Assembly (NCBI RefSeq): GCF_008122205.1
Contig: NZ_PHNJ01000001.1
Location: 558,001-622,000 of the forward strand
Source: Natronococcus pandeyae
GTDB taxonomy: Archaea; Halobacteriota; Halobacteria; Halobacteriales; Natrialbaceae
Reading direction: 5' to 3'
DNA: 64,000 bases
In this document: positions 44,449 through 53,043 of the stretch, piece after piece
How positions within the stretch are numbered: the first letter of the stretch is position 1
How the letters are laid out: the number at the start of each line of letters is the position of its first letter
Program-made: the position numbers and the translations under genes
Notes under the pieces: generated by a model
What the model was told of the DNA's origin: nothing
Databases searched by the model: none
The model's input: the letters and a program-made list of their open reading frames with translations, nothing else

Positions 44449-44671
44449 GGGGAATACGTGATGAATTATGACTTCATATATTTAGTCTTTTGGTGTTACG
44501 ATGGCACGTCCCACGGTATGGTTCGCCGTATCTATGCGTCGGGAGCGCTACTACCGACCGTTCGCCAAGATCGTGCCGTCCGTTCTAGATGGAGAAGCGA
44601 GAAGAAATAGTGCATCACATATTGGAAAACGAGGAAAAGAACTATATGCCCGATCGCCAGACACTACACAA
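44449..44671. promoter_or_regulatory. Divergent promoter region of the sugar ABC operon
   Basis: It holds promoters in both directions: on the minus strand AAATATATGAAG (about 44480-44491) for the binding-protein operon, and on the plus strand ACTATAT (44641-44647) about 25-31 nt before the ATPase ATG. A shared motif CATCACRTATT occurs on the minus strand next to the binding-protein start (about 44452-44462) and on the plus strand at 44613-44623, just upstream of the ATPase TATA. The inverted pair could bind a common sugar-responsive regulator such as a TrmB-family protein. No regulator gene is adjacent. Confidence 0.5.
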
Positions 44672-45796
44672 ATGGCGCGTCTGAAAGTAGAAAATCTCCG
44701 AAAGGAGTTCGACAGAGGTTCGATCGTAGCCGTCGACGACGTCAACCTCGAGGTCGAAGACGGCGAGTTCGTCACCGTCGTTGGCCCCTCGGGTTGTGGA
44801 AAAACGACCACGTTACGGATGATCGCGGGACTCGAGGAGCCGACCTCCGGATCGATTCACCTCGGCGACGAGGACGTGACGGACCAGAGCGCACGCACTC
44901 GCGACGTCGCGATGGTGTTCCAGAACTACGCACTGTATCCGCACAAGACCGTCTTCAAAAACATGGAGTTCGGCCTGCGGATGAGCACCGATCTCTCGAA
45001 GCCGGAGCGCCGAGAGAAAGTCGAATGGGCCGCCGAGATGATGGATATCGAGGACCTGCTGGAGGACACACCCGACGAACTCTCGGGAGGGCAACAACAG
45101 CGCGTCGCGCTCGGGCGGGCGATCGTTCGCGAGCCGAAGCTGTTCCTGTTCGACGAGCCGCTCAGTAACCTCGACGCGAAGCTTCGAACGACGATGCGGG
45201 CGGAGATCCAGCGTCTGCAGGACGAACTCGGAATCACGTCCGTCTACGTCACGCACGACCAGGAGGAGGCGATGACAATGGGTGACAAGATCGTGATCTT
45301 GAACGACGGCGAACTCCAGCAGACCGGCGAACCCAAGGCCGTCTACGACGAGCCGGCGAACCGGTTCGTCGGCGGATTCATCGGCTCGCCGTCGATGAAC
45401 TTCGTCGACGTCGTCGCCCAGCGATCGGGCGATCACCTCGTCCTGACCGACGGCGAGGCGTTCCAGTACTCGCTTTCCCCCGAGTACTCGACGGAGATGG
45501 CGGTCGACGACGGGGAGTCCGTGATCCTCGGGATTCGCCCGGAAGACGTCCACCCCGCCGACGGCGAGGACGGGATCAGGACGACGGTCGACGTCGTCGA
45601 ACCGATCGGTAGCGACAACTATCTCTACCTCGACATCGGCGACGAGTTCATGGCGCGAGTCAGCGCCGACTTCGAACCGGAGGTCGGCGACTCCGTCGAA
45701 GTCACCTTCGAGGAGTCGAAGATCAGACTCTTTGACGACGACAACGGAGAATCGCTGCTCCACTCGAGCGAACCGGTGCCGACGCCGGAACCCTGA
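44672..45796 (+). CDS. Sugar ABC transporter ATPase (MalK/MsmX type)
   Basis: A 374-residue ATPase. Walker A GPSGCGKTT, Q-loop NYALYPHKTVFKNM, signature LSGGQQQRVALGRA, Walker B LFLFDEPLSNLD and switch VTHDQEEA are complete. The C-terminal 130 residues are the TOBE/OB regulatory domain (ILGIRPEDVHPADG). It energises the MalF/MalG pair. The ATG at 44672 with a TATA box upstream implies a leaderless transcript, possibly extending into the amylase gene after a 166-nt gap. Confidence 0.95.
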   Translation: MARLKVENLRKEFDRGSIVAVDDVNLEVEDGEFVTVVGPSGCGKTTTLRMIAGLEEPTSGSIHLGDEDVTDQSARTRDVAMVFQNYALYPHKTVFKNMEFGLRMSTDLSKPERREKVEWAAEMMDIEDLLEDTPDELSGGQQQRVALGRAIVREPKLFLFDEPLSNLDAKLRTTMRAEIQRLQDELGITSVYVTHDQEEAMTMGDKIVILNDGELQQTGEPKAVYDEPANRFVGGFIGSPSMNFVDVVAQRSGDHLVLTDGEAFQYSLSPEYSTEMAVDDGESVILGIRPEDVHPADGEDGIRTTVDVVEPIGSDNYLYLDIGDEFMARVSADFEPEVGDSVEVTFEESKIRLFDDDNGESLLHSSEPVPTPEP

Positions 45797-45962
45797 AGAC
45801 GCGGCGAAACTCCACAGTTTCTCTCGATCGGGTCTCTCCGACTGCTACTTACGAGTGTAGAATCAGGTTGCGATACGCCGCCGTCCACCGCCTCTCTCAA
45901 AACTTGCTGTAATAGTATCTCAATCATAAACAGTAAAGGCGGACGATCTCCTTCGCGTTCAC

Positions 45963-48062
45963 ATGCAACACCCAGGGCCGCCGCGATTCTGTGCCGTCGG
46001 CGAGCGCATCGAGCTCGCACCGCGGTCTCCGGATCCGGACGCGAGCTACGAGTGGTCGCTGCTCGAGAAACCCGCCGAAAGTACCCTTTCGGCCCCTGAC
46101 AGCCCGGTCCTGGAGATCGAACCGGATGCGCCCGGAATCTACCGGTTCGCGCTCGAGTCGCCCGCCGGAACGCACGAACAGCGCGTTCGCGTCTTCCCCG
46201 ACGTTCGCCGGCCGACGAGTTTCGACCTCGAGCGGGACGAACTGCCGGAACACGACCCCGAGGACGTGTCGATCATGGGGCCGTTCAACGAGCACCGGTT
46301 CGGTCGCGAGTATCCGACGCTCGAGGACGGCACCTACCGCTACGAGATCGACCGTCAGCCGGGAACGCACCGCTACGGCTACGTGCCGGGCGAGGACTTC
46401 GAGAGCGCCGTCTGGGAGGAGGTTACCGTTCCCGGCCCCGGCCGACCGCGGGTCCGCCTCGACGGAGCCGTCGACGAGGAGGATGCGGCGGTCGTCGTCA
46501 CCGCCGACGCGACGCCCGGAACGGACAGCGAGTACGACGCTGCCGACCTCGCAGTCGAGTTCTACGCGGACGACCGCGACTCGCTTTCGGACGCCGATCT
46601 CGAGATCGACGAACACGTGGTTCGAGTTCCGCTCGCCGATCTCGAGGAGGCCGTCCGCGTCCACGCGGTTGCCGTCGGCGAGCGCCACAGCGTCGCGGAC
46701 TGCGTCGTCGTCCACCCCGACGGGCGGGTCGAGCGGCCGAACGATCCGCCGGAGTGGGCCCGGGACGCCATCGTCTACGAGATTTTCGTCCGGTCGTTTA
46801 CCGACCCCGCCAGCTTCCAGGCGCTCGAGCGTCGCGTACCCTACCTCGAGTCGCTGGGGATCGACTGTCTCTGGCTGACGCCGGTTCTCGAGAGTCCGAC
46901 GGAGCACGGCTACCACACCACGGACTACTTCGACACCGCCTCGGATCTCGGAACCCGCGAGGAGTTCGAGTCGTTCGTCGATCGCTGTCACGAGGCCGGG
47001 ATCAAGGTCGTCTTCGATCTCGTGATCAACCACACCGCACGAGAACACGCGGCGTTCGACATGAGCGCGGCCCAGGTTCCCGCGTACGACGACTGGTACA
47101 TCTGGGAGCCGCTCGAGGAGGCCGCCGTCGAAGCCGACGATCTCGAGGGTGGGCGGGACGTCTACGCGCCCCCGTCACGGATCACCGCGGACGGGCAGAC
47201 CGAGGTCGCCGACTACTACTTCAACTGGCACGGCATCCCGAACGTCAACTACGACTCGCTCGCGGTGCGATCCTTTTTCGGCTCGGTCGTCGACGAGTGG
47301 GTCGACGTCGTCGACGGCTTCCGCTGTGACGTCGCGTGGGGCGTCCCGCACGGCTTCTGGAAGGAGATCAACGAACGCGTCAGGGCGCAGGACGACGAGT
47401 TCCTGCTGCTCGACGAGACCATTCCGCGCGATCCGGCCTACGCCGAGTGCGAGTTCAACGTCCACTACGACACGACGCTGTACTACGCGCTGCGCGACGT
47501 CGGCAACGGAGAGCGACCGGCCAAGGCCATCCTCGAGGCCGCGACGGCGCCCGACCGCGAGGGGTTCCCGGAGTGGTCGCTGCACATGCGCTACGTCGAG
47601 AACCACGACGAAACGCGGTACCTCACGGAGTGCGGCGAAGACGCCCAGCGCGCGGCCGTCGCGGCCGTGCTCACGCTGCCGGGCGTCCCCATGGTCTACT
47701 ACGGCCAGGAGCGCGGTGCGACCGAGTACCGCCAGCTGATGCCCTGGGAGGGCGACAGCCGGGCGACGACGTTCCACCGGCGACTCGTCGCCGCTCGACG
47801 CGACTCCGCGGCGCTCTCTCGCGGTGACCTCGCCTCGATCGAGTCCGAAGCCGACTCCGAGCGGGTCGTCGCGTTCGCCCGCGAAACCGAGGACGAACGC
47901 GTCGCTGTCGCCCTGAACTTCGGGGAGGAGCCCGCGCAGGTGGAACTCGACTGCACCCTCGAGCCAACTGATCTCGTCACCGGTGACGACCTCGAGGCCG
48001 AGAGCGGTGAGGGATCGACGACGCTCGCCGTCGAGGACGTCGTCGTCGCCCGCATTGCGTAG
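45963..48062 (+). CDS. GH13 alpha-amylase / neopullulanase-like enzyme
   Basis: A 699-residue glycoside hydrolase family 13 protein. Residues 1-240 are beta-sandwich (E-set/starch-binding-like) domains. The catalytic barrel begins at WARDAIVYEIFVRSF. The nucleophile is Asp456 in DGFRCDVAWG, the acid/base Glu485 in LLLDETIP, and the transition-state Asp549 in VENHDETRY; DLVINHTA is the first conserved region. The C-terminal 60 residues are a beta domain. There is no signal peptide, so it is probably cytoplasmic and degrades imported maltodextrins. Neopullulanase/cyclomaltodextrinase-type specificity is inferred from the domain layout. Confidence 0.93.
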   Translation: MQHPGPPRFCAVGERIELAPRSPDPDASYEWSLLEKPAESTLSAPDSPVLEIEPDAPGIYRFALESPAGTHEQRVRVFPDVRRPTSFDLERDELPEHDPEDVSIMGPFNEHRFGREYPTLEDGTYRYEIDRQPGTHRYGYVPGEDFESAVWEEVTVPGPGRPRVRLDGAVDEEDAAVVVTADATPGTDSEYDAADLAVEFYADDRDSLSDADLEIDEHVVRVPLADLEEAVRVHAVAVGERHSVADCVVVHPDGRVERPNDPPEWARDAIVYEIFVRSFTDPASFQALERRVPYLESLGIDCLWLTPVLESPTEHGYHTTDYFDTASDLGTREEFESFVDRCHEAGIKVVFDLVINHTAREHAAFDMSAAQVPAYDDWYIWEPLEEAAVEADDLEGGRDVYAPPSRITADGQTEVADYYFNWHGIPNVNYDSLAVRSFFGSVVDEWVDVVDGFRCDVAWGVPHGFWKEINERVRAQDDEFLLLDETIPRDPAYAECEFNVHYDTTLYYALRDVGNGERPAKAILEAATAPDREGFPEWSLHMRYVENHDETRYLTECGEDAQRAAVAAVLTLPGVPMVYYGQERGATEYRQLMPWEGDSRATTFHRRLVAARRDSAALSRGDLASIESEADSERVVAFARETEDERVAVALNFGEEPAQVELDCTLEPTDLVTGDDLEAESGEGSTTLAVEDVVVARIA

Positions 48063-48128
48063 CGTCGAGGGAGTCGCCGCCGGCCGGGAATCGAACGGCT
48101 TACGCCGGCCGCGCCGATAGCGGCCCGT

Positions 48129-49079
48129 ATGGATACCCCGGTCGTCGCCGAGGGGCTGGAAAAGCGCTACGGCGAGACGGTCGCACTTTCGGGCGTGACG
48201 CTGTCGGTCGAACGGGGCGAGGTGTTCGCACTCATCGGCCCGAACGGTGCGGGCAAGACGACGCTCGTCCGCGCACTCACGGGTACGACGGAACCGGACG
48301 CCGGCACCGCACGCGTTCTCGAGGCGGAGCCGACGGCCGTCGACCGAGACCGACTCGGCGTCCTCCCGCAGGCGTTCTCGCCGCCAGGCCGACTCACGGC
48401 CCGCGAACTGCTCGCCTACTACGCCGGCCTCTACGCCGAGCACCGCGATCCCGAAGACGTGTTGGCCGACGTCGGCCTCGCAGACGCGGGCGAGACGTGG
48501 TACGAGGACCTCTCGGGCGGTCAGCAGCGCCGGGTCTGCGTCGGGACGACGCTGGTGAACGACCCTGGCGTGCTCTTCCTCGACGAGCCGACCACCGGCA
48601 TCGACCCCGCCGGGCGCCGGACGGTCTGGCGACTGATCGAGGCCCTCGCCGAGGCCGGGACCACGGTCTTCCTCACGACCCACGACATGGCCGAGGCCGA
48701 ACGCCTTGCGGACCGCGTCGGGCTGCTCGCCGGCGGCGACCTCGTCGCGCGAGGGACCCCCGAGGACCTCGTCGCCGAGCACGCCGGCTCGAGCCGACTC
48801 GAGATCGAGACGACCGCCGAGCCGAGCGCGTTCGAGGACCTCGCCTTCCCGGTCGCCGCTCGAGGGGAGGAGGTTATCGTCCGTGGCGTTTCCCCCGCCG
48901 ATATCGGCGCCGTGGTCGACTATCTCGACGCCCGGGACCTCGAGTACTCCGGGCTCTCCTGGTCCGAACCCGACTTAGAGGACGTCTACCTCGCGCTGGC
49001 CGACGAGACCGAACTCGAGCGAACCAACCGAACCGACCGAACCGGCGAGACACTTGCTCACACGGGTGAGACGGCGTGA
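48129..49079 (+). CDS. ABC-2 transporter ATPase
   Basis: A 316-residue ATPase of the drug/lipid-export (CcmA/NatA-like) type. It has Walker A GPNGAGKTT, signature YEDLSGGQQRRVCVG, Walker B GVLFLDEPTTGIDPAG and switch FLTTHDMAEAERLA. The C-terminal third (LVAEHAGSSRLEIETTAEPS onward) is the usual accessory domain. The last four bases overlap the GTG start of the permease gene. The exported substrate is unknown. Confidence 0.93.
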   Translation: MDTPVVAEGLEKRYGETVALSGVTLSVERGEVFALIGPNGAGKTTLVRALTGTTEPDAGTARVLEAEPTAVDRDRLGVLPQAFSPPGRLTARELLAYYAGLYAEHRDPEDVLADVGLADAGETWYEDLSGGQQRRVCVGTTLVNDPGVLFLDEPTTGIDPAGRRTVWRLIEALAEAGTTVFLTTHDMAEAERLADRVGLLAGGDLVARGTPEDLVAEHAGSSRLEIETTAEPSAFEDLAFPVAARGEEVIVRGVSPADIGAVVDYLDARDLEYSGLSWSEPDLEDVYLALADETELERTNRTDRTGETLAHTGETA

Positions 49080-49849
49080 GCGTCGTCGACCGCGTTCGGG
49101 CCGAGACCGGCGCCGGCTGGCGATCGTTCGTCCGTCGGCGGACCGCGGTCTTCTTTACGTTCTTCTTCCCGGTGATCCTGATCGTCATCTTCGGCGCGCT
49201 GGTACGGACGGATCCGACCGGTGAGGGGCTGTTCACGGAGCCGCCGGCGTACTACGTGCCGGGCTACCTCGCGGTCGTCGTCCTCTTTACGCCGCTGTCG
49301 CGCCTGGGGAGCGAGGTCGCCCGTCACCGCGAGGGCAACCGCTTCGAGAAACTCGCGACGACGCCGCTAACCCGCGGCGAGTGGTTGCTCGCCCAGACCG
49401 TGGTCAACGCCGTCATCATCGGCCTGGCGAGCCTGCTCATCCTCGCGCTCGTCGTGATCCTCACGGGCGCCGAGATCGCCTTCTCGCCGCTACTGGTGCC
49501 GTACGTGCTCGTCGGCGTCGTCTGCTTCTGCGGAGTCGGGACGATGCTCGGCAGCTACACGGACTCTCGGGACGGCGCGGTCGCCGCCAGCAACGCCATC
49601 GGACTGCCGCTGCTCTTCCTCTCCGAGACGTTCGTCTCGCTCGAGCAGCTTCCCGGCTGGTTCGAACCACTCGTGAACCTCTCGCCGCTGACGTACTTCG
49701 CCCGCGGCGTGCGTGCGGCCACGTATCCGGACGCCGGAACGCCGGCCGTGGCCGGAGTCGACCCCGCGCTGGCGAACCTGGCTATTCTCACAGCACTTGC
49801 CATCGCCGCGTTCGCCCTCGGCGCACGCTCGATTCCGCGGACCGATTGA
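49076..49849 (+). CDS. ABC-2 transporter permease
   Basis: A 257-residue permease with six hydrophobic segments. RRRTAVFFTFFFPVILIVIFG begins the first, then RHREGNRFEKLATTPLTRGEWL and the final LPGWFEPLVNLSPLTYFARGVR, a typical ABC-2 coupling region. The start is a GTG overlapping the ATPase stop by 4 nt, so the pair is translationally coupled. Probably exports a small molecule or lipid. Confidence 0.92.
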   Translation: MSVVDRVRAETGAGWRSFVRRRTAVFFTFFFPVILIVIFGALVRTDPTGEGLFTEPPAYYVPGYLAVVVLFTPLSRLGSEVARHREGNRFEKLATTPLTRGEWLLAQTVVNAVIIGLASLLILALVVILTGAEIAFSPLLVPYVLVGVVCFCGVGTMLGSYTDSRDGAVAASNAIGLPLLFLSETFVSLEQLPGWFEPLVNLSPLTYFARGVRAATYPDAGTPAVAGVDPALANLAILTALAIAAFALGARSIPRTD

Positions 49850-49879
49850 CGAACACATCGACGGCTGCGTTTCCCGCTC

Positions 49880-50341
49880 TCACATCCGTTCCGAGAAGTC
49901 CCAGCCGTAGACGACGGCGGGATCGATCGTGATCACGACCTCGTCGCGGTCCTCTCGCAGAAGGCTCCGTGCGAGTTCCGACTCGGTGCCTCCGAGATAC
50001 CGCTCGAGGAGGTCCCGAAGAACCTCCTTCTCGGGGTCCGGTTCCATCGATGCGCTGCCCCGCCCTCGGACTCCCGCGTAGGGCGGCTCGTTCGTCGAAA
50101 TCTCGAACGCGACGCCGGGGTTCTCGCGCAGATAGCTGACGACGTCTGCCGATGCGGACGTGGCACACTCGAGTCGCCAGTCGTCCCCGTTTTCGTCCGT
50201 CTCTCCCGGACGGTATCGATACCACAGCGATACCATCCAGAGGTGTCCGGACGGCGTCTGGCAGCCGAGCCTGACCGGAATCGTCTGCGTCTCGAGAAAC
50301 GCCGTGATGTCGTCGCGTGAGCGCGAGCCGCGAACCTTCAT
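49880..50341 (-). CDS. Pyridoxamine 5'-phosphate oxidase-like flavoprotein
   Basis: A 153-residue split-barrel FMN-binding family protein. The pattern LGCQTPSGHLWMVSLWYRYR followed by LECATSASADVVSYLRENPG and VAFEISTNEPPYAGVRGRG is the usual order of this fold. It ends in YGWDFSERM. It could be an FMN- or F420-dependent reductase; the exact activity is not assignable. The longer open frame upstream is Arg/Pro-rich, so the ATG at 50341 is chosen. Confidence 0.8.
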   Translation of the reverse strand: MKVRGSRSRDDITAFLETQTIPVRLGCQTPSGHLWMVSLWYRYRPGETDENGDDWRLECATSASADVVSYLRENPGVAFEISTNEPPYAGVRGRGSASMEPDPEKEVLRDLLERYLGGTESELARSLLREDRDEVVITIDPAVVYGWDFSERM

Positions 50342-50400
50342 ACCGAACGTACGCTTGCCCCCTATACTAAACCGAGGTACCGGTGGCCGACGAGTCGACG

Positions 50401-51423
50401 TCAGTGGGCGTCGTCGATCAGCGCCTGGATGTCGACCTGACGCTCCTCTTCGTTCGCTCGGTAGGCCGCCTCCGTCAGCGCGGTTACCTGGAGTCCGATC
50501 GTTCCCGGGACGGCCGGATCGGTGGTGCCGCTGATCGAATCGAGGAAGTTCTGGAGCTTCGCCGTCGTCAGCGTCGTGAAGTCGGTCTGGGCCTCGATCA
50601 CGCTCTCGTAAACCGTCGCCCCGCGTTCGGCGAGTCGAATCCGCTCGCCGTCGAAGGTGACCTGTCCGCCCGTCCCCCAGATGGCGTACCCCTCCGACGG
50701 CGTGAGTTCGACGCCGTTCCCGCTGACTGTGACGCCGGCGAGGATCGATCGATCGTCTCGCTCGAACTGTACCGAGAGCGCGCTGTTGACGTCGATCTGT
50801 TCTTTTGCGTACTCGATCCTGGCCGACACCTGGGTCGGAGTGCCGTCGAGGATCCAGCACAGTGCATCGATCAGATGCGAACCCGTATCGTACAGCTGTC
50901 CCCCTCCCGAAAGCGCCGGGTCGACGCGCCAGGTCCCCTCGTGGAGCCCGATCCAGTCCTGGCCGAGGTACGCGTTCGCGGCGTGGATCTCGCCGATCCT
51001 GCCGCTGTCGACGAGGCGCTTGACTTCGGTGAACCCCGGGTGGAAGTGGCGCTGGTAGCCCACCTGGACGACGAGGTTTTGGTCGTCGGCCAGTTCGACT
51101 AGCTCGACGGCATCTCCGACGTCGGTCACCATCGGCTTCTCGAGGTAGACGTGGACGTCGGACGCGAGACACGCCCTGGCTTGCTCGAAGTGGAGGGTGT
51201 GTGGGGTGACGATCAGTGCGATATCGATCTCGTCTCCGTGGGCGTCGAGCAACTCGCCGTGGGTGGCGTACGCCGGGGCGTCGAACTCGCGCTCGAAGAC
51301 GTTCCTGGCTTCGTCAGAGACGTCGGCCCCCGCCAGCACCTCGACACCCTCGAGCCCGGCCAGGATCTCGATCTCGAGTTGGCCGAGCCCCCCGAGTCCG
51401 ATCGCGGCTGCACCAAACTGCAT
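50401..51423 (-). CDS. Gfo/Idh/MocA-family oxidoreductase
   Basis: A 340-residue NAD(P)-dependent sugar/inositol-type dehydrogenase. The N-terminal Rossmann part has GAAAIGLGGLGQLEIEIL, then EKPMVTDVGDAVELV with the conserved Glu-Lys-Pro. The catalytic half has VGYQRHFHPGF and GGGQLYDTGSHLIDALCWIL (Asp and His). The ATG at 51423 (MQFGAAAIG) is chosen over one eight codons upstream. The substrate is probably a sugar derivative. Confidence 0.92.
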   Translation of the reverse strand: MQFGAAAIGLGGLGQLEIEILAGLEGVEVLAGADVSDEARNVFEREFDAPAYATHGELLDAHGDEIDIALIVTPHTLHFEQARACLASDVHVYLEKPMVTDVGDAVELVELADDQNLVVQVGYQRHFHPGFTEVKRLVDSGRIGEIHAANAYLGQDWIGLHEGTWRVDPALSGGGQLYDTGSHLIDALCWILDGTPTQVSARIEYAKEQIDVNSALSVQFERDDRSILAGVTVSGNGVELTPSEGYAIWGTGGQVTFDGERIRLAERGATVYESVIEAQTDFTTLTTAKLQNFLDSISGTTDPAVPGTIGLQVTALTEAAYRANEEERQVDIQALIDDAH

Positions 51424-51571
51424 ACCCCTATACCCCATGGCAGACACGAAAAGCGCTTACCAACCCGTCTCACTGGCAGACAGTCGTGCGTTCCCGGCGG
51501 TCTTTGTTGCCGATCGGTCGGCGCCGAGTCTCACCAGAAGCTACTCTCCGTTCGGCAGCGTTCAGACGGCT

Positions 51572-51724
51572 ATGCCTACGTGCCCCGGCTGCAAGCGACA
51601 GCTGTCTCACGAAGAGTGTATCGGCCACCTTCGCTACTGCAAGTGGCTCTGGAGTAATCACCCGGAGCAGGAGTCACGATGGGGAGAACAGCTCGTCCGG
51701 CAACTCCGCGATCGAGAGCGGTAA
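51572..51724 (+). CDS. Tiny zinc-finger protein
   Basis: A 50-residue protein, MPTCPGCKRQLSHEECIGHL then RYCKWLWSNHPEQE. CPGC, His13, Cys16, His19 and Cys23 could form a small zinc site (CxxC...HxxC-type). An ATG at 51572 begins this block; the longer open frame upstream is out-of-phase sequence over the Gfo gene. It is 24 nt from the convergent DUF420 gene. Similar short zinc-finger proteins are frequent in haloarchaea and usually uncharacterised. Confidence 0.6.
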   Translation: MPTCPGCKRQLSHEECIGHLRYCKWLWSNHPEQESRWGEQLVRQLRDRER

Positions 51725-51748
51725 GGCGACGACGAACGGACGCCGCGA

Positions 51749-52351
51749 TCAGAACGACGGGACGAGCATCGACGCGAACTCGTAGCCGTAGATGTGGTTG
51801 AGCATCAGGTAGGTAACGATCCCGAGGACGAGACTCAAGATCCACGACCCCGCGGCGATGCGCCCGACTCGAGCGTGGGCGGTGTCGCGCAACTCCGTCG
51901 GCGTATGCGTGAGCCCCAGGATCAGCGCGTAGAGCACGACGGGGACCGCGACGATCGAGAGGAGGATGTGGATCGCCAGCATCACGAGGTAGACGTTCCG
52001 AACCAGTTCCTGACCGACGAACTCCTTCGTCCCGCCGCCGCCGACCCTGATCAGGTAGACGACGAGAAACAGGAGGATCGTCGTGAACGCACCCGTCATC
52101 GCGAGGCGGTGTTTTTCGACTTCGCCGGTTCGGATCCAGTACCAGCCTAGCACCAGCAATACCGTCGTTACCGCGTTGATACCCGCGATCGCGTGCGTAA
52201 ACGCGTTCACCTGAGCGTTCGTGAGATCCGGATAGATCGGGATGTCGGCGACGAACGTCCCGATAACCAGCGTGTAGCCGACGATCGTGAGCACGATCGT
52301 CACGCCGACCGGTCGTTCCCGGAGCCGTCGTCTCGCGTTCGCCGTTGCCAT
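51749..52351 (-). CDS. DUF420 membrane protein
   Basis: A 200-residue polytopic protein with about five helices. Its conserved histidines are in NAFTHAIAGINAVTTVLLV, KHRLAMTGAF and LVMLAIHILLSIVAVPVV, the pattern of DUF420 (YozB-like) proteins often found near cytochrome oxidase genes. It may bind heme or assist oxidase assembly; this is an inference from the family. Confidence 0.85.
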   Translation of the reverse strand: MATANARRRLRERPVGVTIVLTIVGYTLVIGTFVADIPIYPDLTNAQVNAFTHAIAGINAVTTVLLVLGWYWIRTGEVEKHRLAMTGAFTTILLFLVVYLIRVGGGGTKEFVGQELVRNVYLVMLAIHILLSIVAVPVVLYALILGLTHTPTELRDTAHARVGRIAAGSWILSLVLGIVTYLMLNHIYGYEFASMLVPSF

Positions 52352-52429
52352 TGTCGGGCGTTAGGAGAGACTCCGTATCTGTCTTGCTGTTCCGGAACGC
52401 AGTCGTAACTCGCCGAACCTGATCGGGGG

Positions 52430-52702
52430 CTACTCGAGAGAGACCGTTCCGTGCCGATCGATCGTCACGCGATAGTCACAGTACCGAAACGAAACCTTAC
52501 AACCGAATCGCGGGGTACCGACGGCCTTCGGTGCGAAGAGTTTGTCGAGTGCCTCCGGATCGACGGCCGTGTACAGGGACTCGTACTCTGGTGGACAGAG
52601 ATCTTCCGGCTGAACCCCTTCTGCGTCGGCCACGGCTTCGACGACCGCCAGACTCGGCGCGGTCCAGCCCGCTTCGTCGGTACCATCGCTCCCAGGGTTC
52701 AT
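52430..52702 (-). CDS. HalOD1-domain protein
   Basis: A 90-residue protein containing a single halobacterial output domain 1. SLAVVEAVADAEGVQPEDLC is followed by PPEYESLYTAVDPEALDKLF and a C-terminal beta segment GCKVSFRYCDYRVTIDRHGT. HalOD1 is a haloarchaea-specific domain thought to act in signalling output. It sits 174 nt from a decayed histidine-kinase fragment, so a former two-component context is possible. The ATG at 52702 follows relatives; an earlier one exists at 52753. Confidence 0.82.
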   Translation of the reverse strand: MNPGSDGTDEAGWTAPSLAVVEAVADAEGVQPEDLCPPEYESLYTAVDPEALDKLFAPKAVGTPRFGCKVSFRYCDYRVTIDRHGTVSLE

Positions 52703-52875
52703 TGTAATTCGCCTTTTCAGACACGATTGAAGAAAGTTGTCCTTCACGGTCAAATTTCGTCGCTCATGGGGGCCTTTGCCCTCGAATGTTGGGATATCTA
52801 GAGATTGGGGCGGCGGCGGACTAGTAATCGAGAATCTGATATTTCGTATCAGTAAATTCGTTCACGTCTCGATGA

Positions 52876-53043
52876 ACTACTCGAGCAACCGTCGCGAAAC
52901 TGGATCGATCGAACGAGCATCTGGAGCAGTTCACCTTCGCGGCGTCAACGACCTCCAGGAGCCCATACGGATGATCTCGACGTCTCTTCAGCTCCTCGAG
53001 ACCGAGATCTGGACGATCTGACATCGATCCTCGACGACGAGCA
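52876..53043 (+). pseudogene. Histidine-kinase (HisKA) remnant, frameshifted
   Basis: Reading 52876-52947 gives TTRATVAKLDRSNEHLEQFT then FAAS, and 52950-53000 in another frame gives DLQEPIRMISTSLQLLE. Together they form the HisKA dimerisation segment FAAS(H)DLQEPIRMISTSLQLL of haloarchaeal sensor kinases. One base is missing exactly in the codon for the phosphoacceptor His (TCA-AC-GAC). After 53005 a further frame change gives DLDDLTSILDDEHQ. An in-frame stop precedes the fragment, and the sequence ends at the livG stop, so only a fragment of about 55 codons remains and the ATPase domain is lost. Clearly non-functional as a kinase. Confidence 0.78.
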
